From Bin87 sp965220055 (GTDB taxonomy: Bacteria > Chloroflexota > Dehalococcoidia > Lucifugimonadales > UBA3495): a stretch of 64,000 bases of DNA. The notes under the pieces were generated by a model. It was not told where the DNA came from. It saw only the letters and a program-made list of their open reading frames with translations, and searched no databases. The position numbers were made by a program, and so were the translations under genes. The stretch lies in the NCBI GenBank assembly GCA_965220055.1, contig CBDCPE010000004.1:682001-746000 (forward strand), written 5' to 3'. Below, one piece after another: positions 19,775 to 28,449 of the stretch; within the stretch, counting starts at the first letter, position 1, and every line of letters begins with the position of its first letter.

Positions 19775-20050
19775 GTCCAAATCCCAATCCACCGAGAGAT
19801 GAGTGCGGGGGCGTGCTGAGGGGGTAAGAAGGTGCTCCCGTGTTCGGGGATAATGGTTTTGGAAGCACAAAACCGACCCCAGACCAGGAGCACCCACCAG
19901 ACCAGGAGCACCCGGACCGCATCCGAGTCGCCTTCGACGACCGCCGCTTGGTGTCCAACGCCGGGCTGCTGCTTCCGATCACCCTCGCCCATCACCTGAG
20001 ACGTCATCGTAACCTTCGAAAGACCGCGCGAGTCGGCGGTCTACTCGCCG
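19775..20050 (+). mobile_element. IS1380 remnant (5' end only)
   Basis: Starts with the inverted end CCCAATCCACCGA and the same leader as the element at 11405 (GTGTTCGGGGATAATGGTTT). The transposase N-terminus follows (HPDRIRVAFDDRRLVSNAGL, LLPITLAHHL) and then stops matching. An 18-bp-period duplication (AGACCAGGAGCACCC at 19881 and 19899) disrupts the leader. The rest of the element is gone. Confidence 0.75.
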
Positions 20051-20076
20051 CCGGCTGGTTGATTAGCAGCTGTTGG

Positions 20077-22731
20077 TTAAGCTGACGCTACGCCAGCCAG
20101 ACCCAGCGGCGTCCAGCCTCCGCCCTGGTAGCGCCAGGCATGGCGCGGCTCCCGGCCCAGGATGAGGATATCGCCGCTCCAGCCGGCATTCAGCACCTTC
20201 TGCGCCACGTCCATGGGAAACTCGGCCACCGGCTTGACCTCGGCGTAGACTTCGACCCGGTCCAGCACGATGCGGAAATCGGGCACCCAGCCGCCCAACC
20301 GCACCGGTTCGTACTCCCAGGCGATGCCCCGCCGGTCGAACCAGGCCGCCCACCGGGCCTCCAGCTGGCTGCGGAAGGTGACGCCGCCGTACTCGGTGAC
20401 TATGGGAGTTTGCTCCGGATCAAGGGTGTGGGGTGCAACGGCAGCGGCCCAACGGTGCAGCAGGGCCGCGGTATCTTCCCGGAGCAACCTCTCCCTTTCC
20501 GAACGCTGGCCCGGCGGGCGAGCTATCTCCAGCAGTGCCTGGGTGTACCGTCCCAGGTTGTCGGCGACGGCCTTCGACAATCCCAGCCCGCCGCCCACCT
20601 TGTCCCAGATGACGATGGCACGGTCAACCTCGCTGCTGCGTCCGTCCCGCACCACCTCGACGTTCTGGTGAGTGGTGCGGATGTCGGCCGGGTGGATCGA
20701 CTCCCTGCTGCACAGGACGGTCCTGAGGGCGCGCGCCACGTCCCGACGGGTGTTCGCGTCATCGAACCAGTCCTCCCAGATGATGATCACCGTGGCCGTG
20801 GTGCGCAGGTTGGAAACCACCTCGGGGATGCTCTCGGTGCCGTAGTGGATGTCCCGCCATTCCCCGTCACCCGGTTCGCGCACCGAGCAGCCCACGATGC
20901 GCTCCCAGGTCACCGCCTGGGCGTGAGTGCAGTACTCCAGGTGCCCCAGCGTCGATACACGGGGCTGTTGCAGGGTCACGTTGGCTCCGCTCCGGATGAT
21001 GGGGCGGGTCTCCCTTGGCGGAGCGTGGCGCGCCGTGACCACCGTTTCCCCGCCGGACTCCCGCCAGCCCAGGGTGGTATAGGACTGCTTGGCGTGGACG
21101 TAGGTGGCCAACGGATAGGCGTCCCGCGCCGCCTCCCTTCGGGTCACCTCGCTGGTGAGCAGCTCGGTCTCGCCGCCCGGCATCAGCTGCACGATGCGGG
21201 CCCGCCCGTCGGCGGCATCCCGAATGTCGTTGCGGTGGGGCTGCTGGGGATCTCCGGTCTGAAACTCCGGCGCGTAGTGGTCGCCACGAGCGATCTCCCG
21301 GAGCGTCTGGGGCAGCTGTTCCGGCCAGGCGTCGGTGGGCGACGGTATGGCGCGCTCCATCCCGTTGAGGTCGGTCTCCTTAGCCAGACACCTGCCGTGG
21401 GTGTTTTTGATGTTGGGATTGGACGGATAGAGCCGGACCGGCTCCACCGGCTGCCCCCAGTAGTTCTCGAGGTTGTCCTCGTGGAACTGGAAGGCGTGAC
21501 GCGGCGCCACGATGATAAACCGACCCGGGCCGGTTCTCCCGATCCGTCCGGCCCGTTGCCTGACCCTTCCCACCGAGTGGGGCAGGCCCAGGTTGAAGCC
21601 CACCTGCAGGTCGGGGATGTCGATGCCCATCTCCATGGCGCTGGTGCTGGCGATGCCGCGGATGTCCCCGGCACGCAGCGCCTCCTCGATGCGCTCCCGG
21701 TGCATCAGCCCCGAACGATACGCCATGGCGTCCCGGGACTCCACGATGATGGCGTCCTCGGTGATGCTGCGGGCCGCCTCGATGCCCGCCGCAGCCCGCT
21801 CCGCCAGCTGCCGGTCGTCCACGAAGGCGATGTACGACCGGTCCGGATCGTCGCTGATCACCTCCCGCACCGCCGCCTGCAGGTCCCGCCAGCCCTCGTC
21901 GTGGGGCTCCCGGCCGACGACGTGCTGCACGGTGAGCTCCGCCCGGGGGCTGCCGTTGTAGCGGTCGTCCACCACCTGGAAGGGCAGGCCGGTCAGCGTT
22001 TCGAGGTGCTGGGCCGGGTTGTGGATGGTGGCGCTGGCCGCGACGACACGCAGCGGCTCGAACTGCGCCATCAGCTCCTTGCGTTTCTGCTGCAGCCGGT
22101 GCAATAGGTAGAGACAGTGGGTGCCCAGCGCGCCGTCGTAGGTGTGGGCCTCGTCCAGGATCAGGAAGGCCAGGTTGGACAGGAAGCGCCTCACGTTGTA
22201 CTGGGTGTTCTGGACCTCCCTGAGGTCATTGCGCAGCGGCCGTTTGCCGTAGAGGGGCTCCGAGTAGGCCATCAGCCATTGCTGGATGATATCGGGAGTC
22301 ATCAGGGCCAGGCGGGTGCGCTGCAGGATCTGACGCCGCTCGGTGAGGTCGCGGGCGTCGCCGTCAATCCGGTTGATGGCCTCGGGGTCAAGTCCGGCGG
22401 CCTCCGCCATGTTCCTCCAACGAATGACCTGGTCCCGGGCCAGCGCCTTGATGGGGTAGATGGCAATGGCCGTGGCATTCGGGTGGGTCAGCAGGTGATG
22501 CAGGGTGGGCGCCTGGAAGACCAGGGACTTGCCGCTGGCGGTGCCGGTGCTGATCACCAGGTTGTGGCCCTGACCCAACAGCTCCAGCCCCATGGCTTGG
22601 TGCAGGTACAGTTGATCGCCGCCCGTCTGCGCCTTCACCGCGGGCCAGGCCGGGCTATCCATCAGCCAAGCAGGCACGTCGCCGTGGCGACCCTCCTGGC
22701 CGGGGATGGTGATCTCGTCGTGAATGTTCAT
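20077..22731 (-). CDS. MrfA-like DEAD/DEAH helicase fused to C-terminal PD-(D/E)XK nuclease
   Basis: 884 residues, start MNIHDEITIPGQEG. Helicase domain 1 (about 40-260): LVISTGTASGKSLVFQAP (Walker A), YPIKALARDQ, LAFLILDEAHTYDGALGTH (DEAH) and VVAASATIHNP. Domain 2 (about 290-450): ASTSAMEMGIDIPDLQ and VRQRAGRIGRTGPGRF. The MrfA/YprA-like (DUF1998) tail includes DRAIVIWDKVGGGLGLSK. The four-cysteine cluster normal after that motif is absent. Instead a nuclease-like domain (about 800-865) carries RSQLEARWAAWFDRRGI, GWVPDFRIVL and YAEVKP, a full D...ExK set. MrfA works with the exonuclease MrfB in mitomycin-type lesion repair. The next minus-strand gene downstream was the exonuclease-RecQ fusion. 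Function here is inferred. Confidence 0.85.
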   Translation of the reverse strand: MNIHDEITIPGQEGRHGDVPAWLMDSPAWPAVKAQTGGDQLYLHQAMGLELLGQGHNLVISTGTASGKSLVFQAPTLHHLLTHPNATAIAIYPIKALARDQVIRWRNMAEAAGLDPEAINRIDGDARDLTERRQILQRTRLALMTPDIIQQWLMAYSEPLYGKRPLRNDLREVQNTQYNVRRFLSNLAFLILDEAHTYDGALGTHCLYLLHRLQQKRKELMAQFEPLRVVAASATIHNPAQHLETLTGLPFQVVDDRYNGSPRAELTVQHVVGREPHDEGWRDLQAAVREVISDDPDRSYIAFVDDRQLAERAAAGIEAARSITEDAIIVESRDAMAYRSGLMHRERIEEALRAGDIRGIASTSAMEMGIDIPDLQVGFNLGLPHSVGRVRQRAGRIGRTGPGRFIIVAPRHAFQFHEDNLENYWGQPVEPVRLYPSNPNIKNTHGRCLAKETDLNGMERAIPSPTDAWPEQLPQTLREIARGDHYAPEFQTGDPQQPHRNDIRDAADGRARIVQLMPGGETELLTSEVTRREAARDAYPLATYVHAKQSYTTLGWRESGGETVVTARHAPPRETRPIIRSGANVTLQQPRVSTLGHLEYCTHAQAVTWERIVGCSVREPGDGEWRDIHYGTESIPEVVSNLRTTATVIIIWEDWFDDANTRRDVARALRTVLCSRESIHPADIRTTHQNVEVVRDGRSSEVDRAIVIWDKVGGGLGLSKAVADNLGRYTQALLEIARPPGQRSERERLLREDTAALLHRWAAAVAPHTLDPEQTPIVTEYGGVTFRSQLEARWAAWFDRRGIAWEYEPVRLGGWVPDFRIVLDRVEVYAEVKPVAEFPMDVAQKVLNAGWSGDILILGREPRHAWRYQGGGWTPLGLAGVASA

Positions 22732-22809
22732 GCTGCCGCGGCGACGGTCAGGCCGCCGGGTTCTCTACGTACACGTCCAGCGTGCAAACAATGGCGAGTA
22801 CGACATCAA

Positions 22810-23211
22810 CTACCAGACGGTGTCCATCCGATCCGATGCCCCCAGCACCTCGTCGCGGGTCACCACCGGCGCGTCCAGTGCATCTGCCTCCGCGGCGATC
22901 AGCCGGTCGTGCATCTCCGGCACCTCGGGGAACCGATCCAGCCTCTCCAGTTGGGCCCGGCCCAACTCGGACAGTTCTATCCCGTTCACCGAGTCCAGTG
23001 CTTGCAGGAGCGCCGACGGTTCTAGGGGACTGCCCAGCTTGACCGACAGGTAGTAGAACTCGGCCATCACGATGGCCGGAACCACCACCGTGGAGTTGCC
23101 AGTCGCCACCAACTGGAAAACGGCGCTGGCGGCGACGCTGAGCCGTTCTGGTGAACGGAAATACCACCAGAGGGCGTGAGTGTCGGCAACGAACCGGGTC
23201 CGGCTAACCAT
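22810..23211 (-). CDS. PIN-domain toxin, VapC family
   Basis: 133 residues from MVSRTRFVADTHALWWYFRS. PIN acidic residues: Asp in VADTHALWWY, Glu in VMAEFYYLS, Asp in MHDRLIAAEA and Asp in VVTRDEVL. VapC toxins are Mg-dependent endoribonucleases, usually cutting tRNA or rRNA, and are held inactive by the antitoxin made from the gene just upstream. The start codon overlaps the original end of that antitoxin frame (GATGGTTAG). The gene is intact, 78 bp upstream of the helicase gene on the same strand. Confidence 0.88.
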   Translation of the reverse strand: MVSRTRFVADTHALWWYFRSPERLSVAASAVFQLVATGNSTVVVPAIVMAEFYYLSVKLGSPLEPSALLQALDSVNGIELSELGRAQLERLDRFPEVPEMHDRLIAAEADALDAPVVTRDEVLGASDRMDTVW

Positions 23212-23272
23212 CGGCGTCCCCAGTGATATCGTCGGGCAACCGTTCCCTGGTCTCCCAGATTCCTCTGATGTC

Positions 23273-23482
23273 CTAGAAGTCCTGGTAGTCGGCATTGGCC
23301 AGTTGGGAGAGGTTTCCACGCAGCGTGGCCAGGGAGGGCTTATCGCCAGCGCCGGCATCCACCGCGGTGAGCCGGCCGCACGGCCGTCCCCGGCGGGTAA
23401 TGATCACCTCCTCGCCGTGGTCCAGGTCCCGGAGGATCTCGCTGAGGCGGGCCTTCGCCTCGCGGATGCTATATGTGGTCAT
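23273..23482 (-). CDS. Antitoxin (Phd/YefM-like), prematurely stopped
   Basis: The start MTTYSIREAKARLSEILRDL is the DNA-binding Phd/YefM fold, followed by HGEEVIITRRGRPCGRL. The frame stops with TAG at 23273-23275 after YQDF. If this codon is read through, the same frame continues DIRGIWETRERLPDDITGDA DG and ends 5 bases inside the toxin start, the usual overlap in such operons. About 22 C-terminal residues, the part that normally wraps the toxin, are therefore lost. An upstream ATG at 23534-23536 is less likely because it adds a non-conserved leader. Confidence 0.8.
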   Translation of the reverse strand: MTTYSIREAKARLSEILRDLDHGEEVIITRRGRPCGRLTAVDAGAGDKPSLATLRGNLSQLANADYQDF

Positions 23483-23748
23483 GTTGTCCGTCGCGTAAGG
23501 GTCGATGGATAAGGCGTTGTGACCACATGTTATCACGCCAGATGGGGCGCCACTGGGGTCTCCACGTAGGTGGAGAGCCGCACTGGGAACTAACCGAATT
23601 GCATAATGGATGTTGGGCGAAACAATTTGGGTATCATTGATTCAGGTAGGCCGGCCAACTGCATCTCGCGCCGACCCAACGTAGCGCCATCGAATCAGCG
23701 GCACAATCTATGGACCTACAGTTGCGCCTCATAAAATGCTATATCTAA
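23483..23748. other. Intergenic region upstream of the antitoxin
   Basis: 265 bp without a supported gene. It must contain the promoter of the antitoxin-toxin-helicase run. I see no clear operator palindrome or ncRNA. An IS5-family element has landed at its far end (23749). Confidence 0.5.
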
Positions 23749-24608
23749 GAGCCTGTCTACGATCTTTTGAGGATTAGCACCATGAAGGCAAGCACCGCCA
23801 TTTGCAGGCTGGTATTGAGCTTCCTTTCACAGTTCTTCCAGAGTCGGCGGCACTTTTCCAGCCAGGCGAAAGATCGCTCCACCACCCATCGCTTTGGAAG
23901 CACCACGAAGGTGTGCAGTTCGTTGCGTTTCACCACTGCCACTGCGGCTCCCAACCGGCTTTGCACCGTAGCGGCAAAGGGCTTCCCGGTGTAACCCCCG
24001 TCGACCAGCACCTTCTGGACCTGGCTGAGGTCGGCCCGGTTTTCGTCAAACATCGCCAAAGCCCCAGCCCGGTCGGCAACATTGGCGGTAGTCACAGGTA
24101 TCGCATGGGGCAATCCTTGTGTGTCCACCGCGATGTGACGCTTGATTCCGGACACCTTCTTGCCCGCGTCATAGCCCTTGCTATCGGCACTGTCCGTGTT
24201 CTTGACGCTCTGGGAGTCCACGATGCAGAAGCTGGTCTGCTCTTTCCGTCCATTGCTTTGCCGGACCGCGCCAACCGATTTTTAAGGACTTGCTCCAGAA
24301 TGGATTCTTTCGCCGGGCCAGGCTGCTCGCTCCATTGCCGGAAATACTGGTAGCAAGTGCGCCAATTGGGGAAGTCCGCAGGCAGCATTCGCCACTGGCA
24401 CCCGCTTTTCAAGAGGTACAGCACGCCGCAGCAAACGTCATACAAGTCCACGGTGCGGGGTTTGGTCCGGCGGCGAGCCGACTCCAACGTCGGCAGAATC
24501 CGGGCGAATTGCTTCCGGCTGATGTCGCTGGGATAGGAATGAGACATGATTACCCCTCCCCTGATAATAGTCTCAACTTAACCTATTTCAGAGATCGTAG
24601 ACAGGTTC
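23749..24608 (-). mobile_element. IS5-family element (ISL2-like), copy 1
   Basis: Ends GAGCCTGTCTACGATC and GATCGTAGACAGGTTC with CTAA/TTAG outside. The IS1031-like copy 2 follows at once on the right. Nearly identical to the copy at 40296-42652. Confidence 0.85.
23757..24547 (-). CDS. IS5-family transposase, orfA-orfB (ISL2-like, copy 1)
   Basis: orfA starts MSHSYPSDISRKQFARILPT, with CCGVLYLLKSGCQWRMLPAD typical of the DUF4096 domain. The catalytic part reads VDSQSVKNTDSADSKGYDAG (Asp), KVLVDGGYTGKPFA (Asp) and VVLPKRWVVERSFAWLEKCR (Glu). The two frames join near GACGGAAAGAGCAG (about 24245) by a -1 shift. No extra lesion is present, so this copy may be active. Confidence 0.87.
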
Positions 24609-24611
24609 TTA

Positions 24612-25450
24612 GGGGTGTCGTCAAAACGGTGAGAGGGTGGTAGATTGCTGGAAATAGGGAGAGTGTGGAAGGTGGGGAGTATGACGGCAGCGTACCGCCG
24701 CCATGACATGACCGCTGCCGTTTGGCAGCGGCTGAGGCCGCATCTGCCCGCGGGAGAGGGCAAGGGAGGCCGGCCGGCCCATGACAACCGGCAGTTTATC
24801 GACGCGGTGTGCTGGATTCTGCGCACCGGCGCTCCTTGGCGCGATTTGCCCTCGGACTACGGAGACTGGAAGAACACTCACCGCCGCTTCTGCCGCTGGC
24901 GAGACCGCGGCGAATGGGCCAAGTTGCTGGAGGAAGTGATTGACGACCCCGATTATGAGTGGCTGATGATAGACGCCAGCTATATCAAGGCCCATCCCCA
25001 CAGCGCTGGGGCCCGTGGTGGCAACCAAGCCATAGGCCGCACAAAAGGGGGCTGAACAGCAAGCTGCACTTGGCGGTGGACTCCCACGGTATGCCGGTGA
25101 GGCTGATGGTAACCGCAGGCACGACGGCCGATTGTACCCAGGCACTGCCCCTGATGGAAGGCATTGCAGCGGAGTGCTTGCTGGCAGACAAGGCTTATGA
25201 CACCAACGAAATCGTAGCTGCTGCTGTGGATCGGGGAATTAACCCAGTAATACCGCCCAAGAGCAACCGGAGGGAAAAGCGGGACTATGACCGGGCGCTG
25301 TACAAGTTGCGGCACTTGGTGGAGAACGGATTCCTGAAATTCAAGCAGTGGCGAGGGGTTGCGACCCGTTATGCCAAGAGAACGGCGTCATACTCGGCCA
25401 TCTGCCAGCTCCGGGCCGTGATGGTCTGGAGCAAACTTTTTTGACGACAC
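24612..25450 (+). mobile_element. IS5-family (IS1031-like) element, copy 2
   Basis: Ends GGTGTCGTCAAAAC and TTTTTTGACGACAC. It directly abuts the ISL2-like copy on the left and copy 3 on the right (only TAATTA between). It is in inverted orientation to copy 1, from which it differs by only a few bases. Confidence 0.88.
24645..25444 (+). CDS. IS5-family transposase, orfA-orfB (IS1031-like, copy 2)
   Basis: Same two-frame structure as copy 1: orfA to RTKGG-stop at about 25055, orfB from about 25050 to SKLF at 25444, joined by a -1 shift at AAAAGGGGGC. Catalytic blocks WLMIDASYIKAHPHSAG, CLLADKAYDTNE and KRDYDRALYKLRHLVEN are present. Confidence 0.87.
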
Positions 25451-25456
25451 TAATTA

Positions 25457-26313
25457 GGGGGTGTCGTCAAAACAGTGAGAGGGTGGTAAATTGCCGGTAA
25501 CAGGGAGAGTGTGGAAGGTGGGGAGTATGACGGCAGCGCACCGGCGCCACGATATGACAGACGGTGTTTGGGAGCGGCTGAGGCTGTACCTGCCCGGGGA
25601 GCAGGCAAGAGAGGTCGGCCGGCCCATGACAACCGGCGGTTTATCGACGCCGTTTGCTGGGTTCTGCGCACCGGCGCTCCTTGGCGCGATTTGCCCCCGG
25701 ACTACGGAGACTGGAAGAACACCCACCGCCGCTTCTGCCGCTGGCGGGACCGGGGTGTGTGGGCCGGACTGTTGGAGGAAGTGATGGATGACCCTGATTT
25801 CGAGTGCCTGATTTCGAGTGGCTGATGATAGACGCCAGCCACATCAAGGCCCATCCCCACAGTGCCGGCGCTCGGGGGGGGAATCAGGCTATTGCCCGCA
25901 CCAAAGGGGGCTGAACAGCAAGTTGCACCTGGCGGTGGACTCCCACGGAATGCCGGTAAGGCTGGCGGTTACTGGAGGCACGGTGGCCGACTGCTCTTTG
26001 GCGTTGCCCCTGATCGAGGGTATAGAGGCGGAGTGTCTGCTGGCGGACAAAGCCTATGACACCAATGAAATCATCGCCACCGCTCGGGCATCGGGAATGA
26101 ACCCAGTGATACCGCCCAAAAGCAACCGGAGAGAAAAGCGGGACTACGACCAGGCACTGTACAAGTTGCGGCACTTGGTGGAGAACGGATTCTTGGACTT
26201 CAAGCAGTGGCGCGGAGTGGCGACCCGTTATGCCAAGAGAGCGGCGTCATACCTGGCCATTGGCCAACTCCGGGCAGTGATGATCTGGAGCAAACTCTTT
26301 TGACGACGCCCTC
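25457..26313 (+). mobile_element. IS5-family (IS1031-like) element, copy 3 (degraded)
   Basis: Begins GGGTGTCGTCAAAACAG six bases after copy 2 and ends TTTTGACGACGCCC followed by CTA. Direct orientation with copy 2. Its right end truncates the hypothetical gene at 26314. Confidence 0.85.
25491..26303 (+). pseudogene. IS5-family transposase (IS1031-like, copy 3), frame broken
   Basis: Homologous to copies 1 and 2, with about 85% identical residues by eye. It contains an exact tandem duplication CCTGATTTCGAGTG (25793-25806, 25807-25820) between FECL and WLMIDASH, which shifts the frame, and a deletion-type shift near 25610. The slippery AAAGGGGGC before LNSKLHLAVDSHGMPV is retained. Confidence 0.85.
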
Positions 26314-26559
26314 TAGGAAACGATCATGGGGGCGGAGAATCCTCCTTTCCGAATCAGGACGTCTCCAGGCAAGCGGCTCAAGTGGAATAGTCCATCCGCG
26401 CAGCGGCTTAATCTTCCGTTCACCGTCTCGTTGCATTTGACTTGCCGCCCACAACGCAGGCTGGACATCTGAGACCAATTGAGTGGGTAACCTCAGCTCG
26501 ACGGCAATGGATGAAAAGTCCGTTAGGCCGTTTTCGGACAGGTCGATATATTCGTACAC
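26314..26559 (-). pseudogene. Truncated gene of unknown function
   Basis: From a GTG at 26557-26559 it reads VYEYIDLSENGLTDFSSIAV, ELRLPTQLVSDVQPALWAA and SQMQRDGERKIKPLRGWTIP, and then runs into the IS5 copy. The composition is protein-like, and a TGA sits just upstream of the proposed start. I recognise no family. The C-terminus is lost to the IS. Confidence 0.4.
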
Positions 26560-26716
26560 GCTTAACAGACAGCGGTCGCCGACTGGGAACTTGCCCGTTC
26601 AGCGCTGTCCGAAAAAAGGGCGGTTGATAGACACACTGCGTTACAGATACTGCCGCGTCAGTAGCGCGGCAGTGAAGGCGCTTTCTGGCTGCGAGCCGGA
26701 CAGCCGACCACAAAAG
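26560..26716. other. Intergenic segment with one hairpin
   Basis: 157 bp with no supported gene. A perfect 9-bp stem ACTGCCGCG / CGCGGCAGT with a 7-nt loop lies at 26649-26673 and lacks a following T-run. It may be a remnant terminator. Nothing else can be supported. Confidence 0.45.
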
Positions 26717-26741
26717 CTGGACTCCCCACTAACCGGGGCTC

Positions 26742-28175
26742 TCACGCTGCGGTGGACGCCGCGGCTGGGGGAAAGCCTGAGGTCCGGTCCTCACCATCGG
26801 GTATAGGCACCAGCTGGTAGCCCAGTTGGGCCGCCCGCCGTTTGGCAGCGCGCAAGGCTCTGTGTTGATACTGACTTTCGTAATATTCGGCGCCAGCATC
26901 CACGTACTCCTGGCCGTACCGCAGCATGGTGTAGATGAGCCTGGCCAGCTTGTGCGCCGTGGCGGTGATGGCCTTGGGCGCGCCCATCTGCGCTTTCTTC
27001 CGGCGTAGGAACGCGCCCAGGGCACTGTCGGAGCGGTGCAGCGCGTTGGCCGCCAGACGCAATGCCGCCGCGGCCCGATTGGCGCTGGGCTTGGTCTTTG
27101 AGCTCATGACCCTGCCGCCGGTGATACGGTTGTCGGGGCTCAGTCCCAGCCAGGATGCGAAGTGCTTGGCGCTCGGCCATTTCGTCATGTCCGTGCCAAT
27201 CTCGCTAACCACCTTCAACGCCGTGAAGCCGTCGATGCCGTCGATCCGGGTCAGATCCACTCCCGTCATCCGAAACAGGTGCGTTCGAATGTCGAAGCGG
27301 GGTGCGTTCCCCTGGCCGCGCTTTTTGCCATCGGGAGCCGAAGACTCGCCATCGCTGCGGTCCTCGAACCGTTCCAGCTGGGCTTCAATCTCCCAGTCGC
27401 ACTCGGCAATCTTCTCGTGATAGAACCGGTACAGTTCCAGGGCCTGGGTCAGCTCGAAGATGTGCTCCTCCCGCCAGTGCCCCTGCAACGACTTGGCAAT
27501 CGTGGCTTCGTCTGCTTTCATGCCAGGACGACGAAACTGCGCCAGCTTTCGGGGGTCCCGTTCGCCGTCCACGATGGCCTCGATAATGTCCATGCCGGTC
27601 CTGCCAGTGATGTTGCTGATGACGTGCTGGAGCTTCACGTTCATCTGGGTCAGCGCCTTCTGCATATGCTGGATATGATGGGACGCATACTGCACCAGCA
27701 TGGCCCGCTGCCGCAGGTAGCTGCGCAGACGCCGGATCTCCGCCTCCGGCCGAAAGGCTCCCGACAGCAGGCCGTAGGTGTGCAGCTGCTGCAGCCACTG
27801 GCAGTCCAGCACGTCGGTCTTGCGGCCGGACACGTTCTTGATGCGCCGCGGGTCCACCAGCATCACCTGGAACCCGCGCTCTTCGAGCACCCCGAACAGC
27901 GGTATCCAGTACACGCCGGTGGACTCCATGACCACGGTCTCCACGCCACACTCCGCAAGCCAGTCCGCCAGGCGATACAGGTCCGCCGTAAAGCCGGAGA
28001 ACTCTCGCACCGGCGGCTCTACGCGGTCCGCAGGCACCGCCACGAAATGGCTGGTGGCGCCCACGTCAATGCCCCCAGCGTTCAGGTTCAACTGGGACAG
28101 CTCCGCTGGCAGACGCTGCCGCTCCCTTGCGGTCTTTCCCACCGGTTTCGCGCTCCTCTGGCGTGTAGTCATCAT
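26742..28175 (-). CDS. IS110-family DEDD transposase, copy 2
   Basis: About 477 residues from MMTTRQRSAKPVGKTARERQ. I chose this start because GAGGGG precedes it and copy 1 starts equivalently; an ATG 30 bases upstream gives a longer leader. RuvC-like acidic motifs are NAGGIDVGATSHFVAVPADR, VVMESTGVYW, MLVDPRRIKN and GRKTDVLDCQW. The C-terminal Tnp domain has MTGVDLTRIDGIDGFTALKV, FASWLGLSPDNRITGGR and VMSSKTKPSANR. Frame intact. Close paralogue of the 5416-6837 protein, differing mainly in the linker and C-terminal tail. Confidence 0.9.
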   Translation of the reverse strand: MMTTRQRSAKPVGKTARERQRLPAELSQLNLNAGGIDVGATSHFVAVPADRVEPPVREFSGFTADLYRLADWLAECGVETVVMESTGVYWIPLFGVLEERGFQVMLVDPRRIKNVSGRKTDVLDCQWLQQLHTYGLLSGAFRPEAEIRRLRSYLRQRAMLVQYASHHIQHMQKALTQMNVKLQHVISNITGRTGMDIIEAIVDGERDPRKLAQFRRPGMKADEATIAKSLQGHWREEHIFELTQALELYRFYHEKIAECDWEIEAQLERFEDRSDGESSAPDGKKRGQGNAPRFDIRTHLFRMTGVDLTRIDGIDGFTALKVVSEIGTDMTKWPSAKHFASWLGLSPDNRITGGRVMSSKTKPSANRAAAALRLAANALHRSDSALGAFLRRKKAQMGAPKAITATAHKLARLIYTMLRYGQEYVDAGAEYYESQYQHRALRAAKRRAAQLGYQLVPIPDGEDRTSGFPPAAASTAA

Positions 28176-28438
28176 ATCCCCTCTACCATTACAGCGTAGG
28201 CGCATCGCCGGAGGAAGTCACTGACAACGTACGCTCTCCCCAACGGGATCGCCCCGAATTGGGGGCGTCACCAATGATGCCGCCGTAAGACTCCCGGACC
28301 ATGCTTTGCGCCGGGCAACAAGCGCCAATGTCCTCTCGGTCTTGGTCCGGACGACACGCCTCGTCATGAGATTACACGCCCGCCTCGGTCTCGTCAGTTA
28401 GTCTCCTCTGCACGGCCCGCAACGCGGACATAGTGATG
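28176..28438 (-). ncRNA. Predicted bridge RNA region of IS110 copy 2
   Basis: Non-coding partner of 6838-7093, with the same conserved blocks in the same order. The aligned variable word is ATGCTTTGCGC at 28301-28311, identical over 11 bases to 28436-28446, which spans the element end, the CT core and TTGCGC of the host IS terminus. Copy 1 has TGCTGTTGC at that position, matching its own different target. The flanking sequence CCGGGCAA / TCGGGCAA on one side and GACTCCCGG on the other is conserved. Read as minus-strand RNA, this fits a left-target guide. Transcript ends are unknown. Confidence 0.78.
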
Positions 28439-28449
28439 CTTTGCGCAAT

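Larger units (their letters stand above)
26724..28440 (-). mobile_element. IS110-family element, copy 2 (inside an IS4-like terminus)
   Basis: Left junction CTGGA-CT then CCCCACTAAC; right junction CATAGTGATG-CT then TTGCGC. Removing it restores CTGGACTTTGCGC, the exact terminal repeat of the host IS, as seen intact at 42592-42604. It has the same CT core and end structure as copy 1. It carries one transposase and a conserved 5' non-coding region. Confidence 0.9.

Noticed and set aside
20140..22107. Long plus-strand open frame of 655 codons opposite the helicase
   Set aside because: Shadow of the minus-strand helicase in GC-rich DNA; no domain, and codon pattern is complementary to the real gene.
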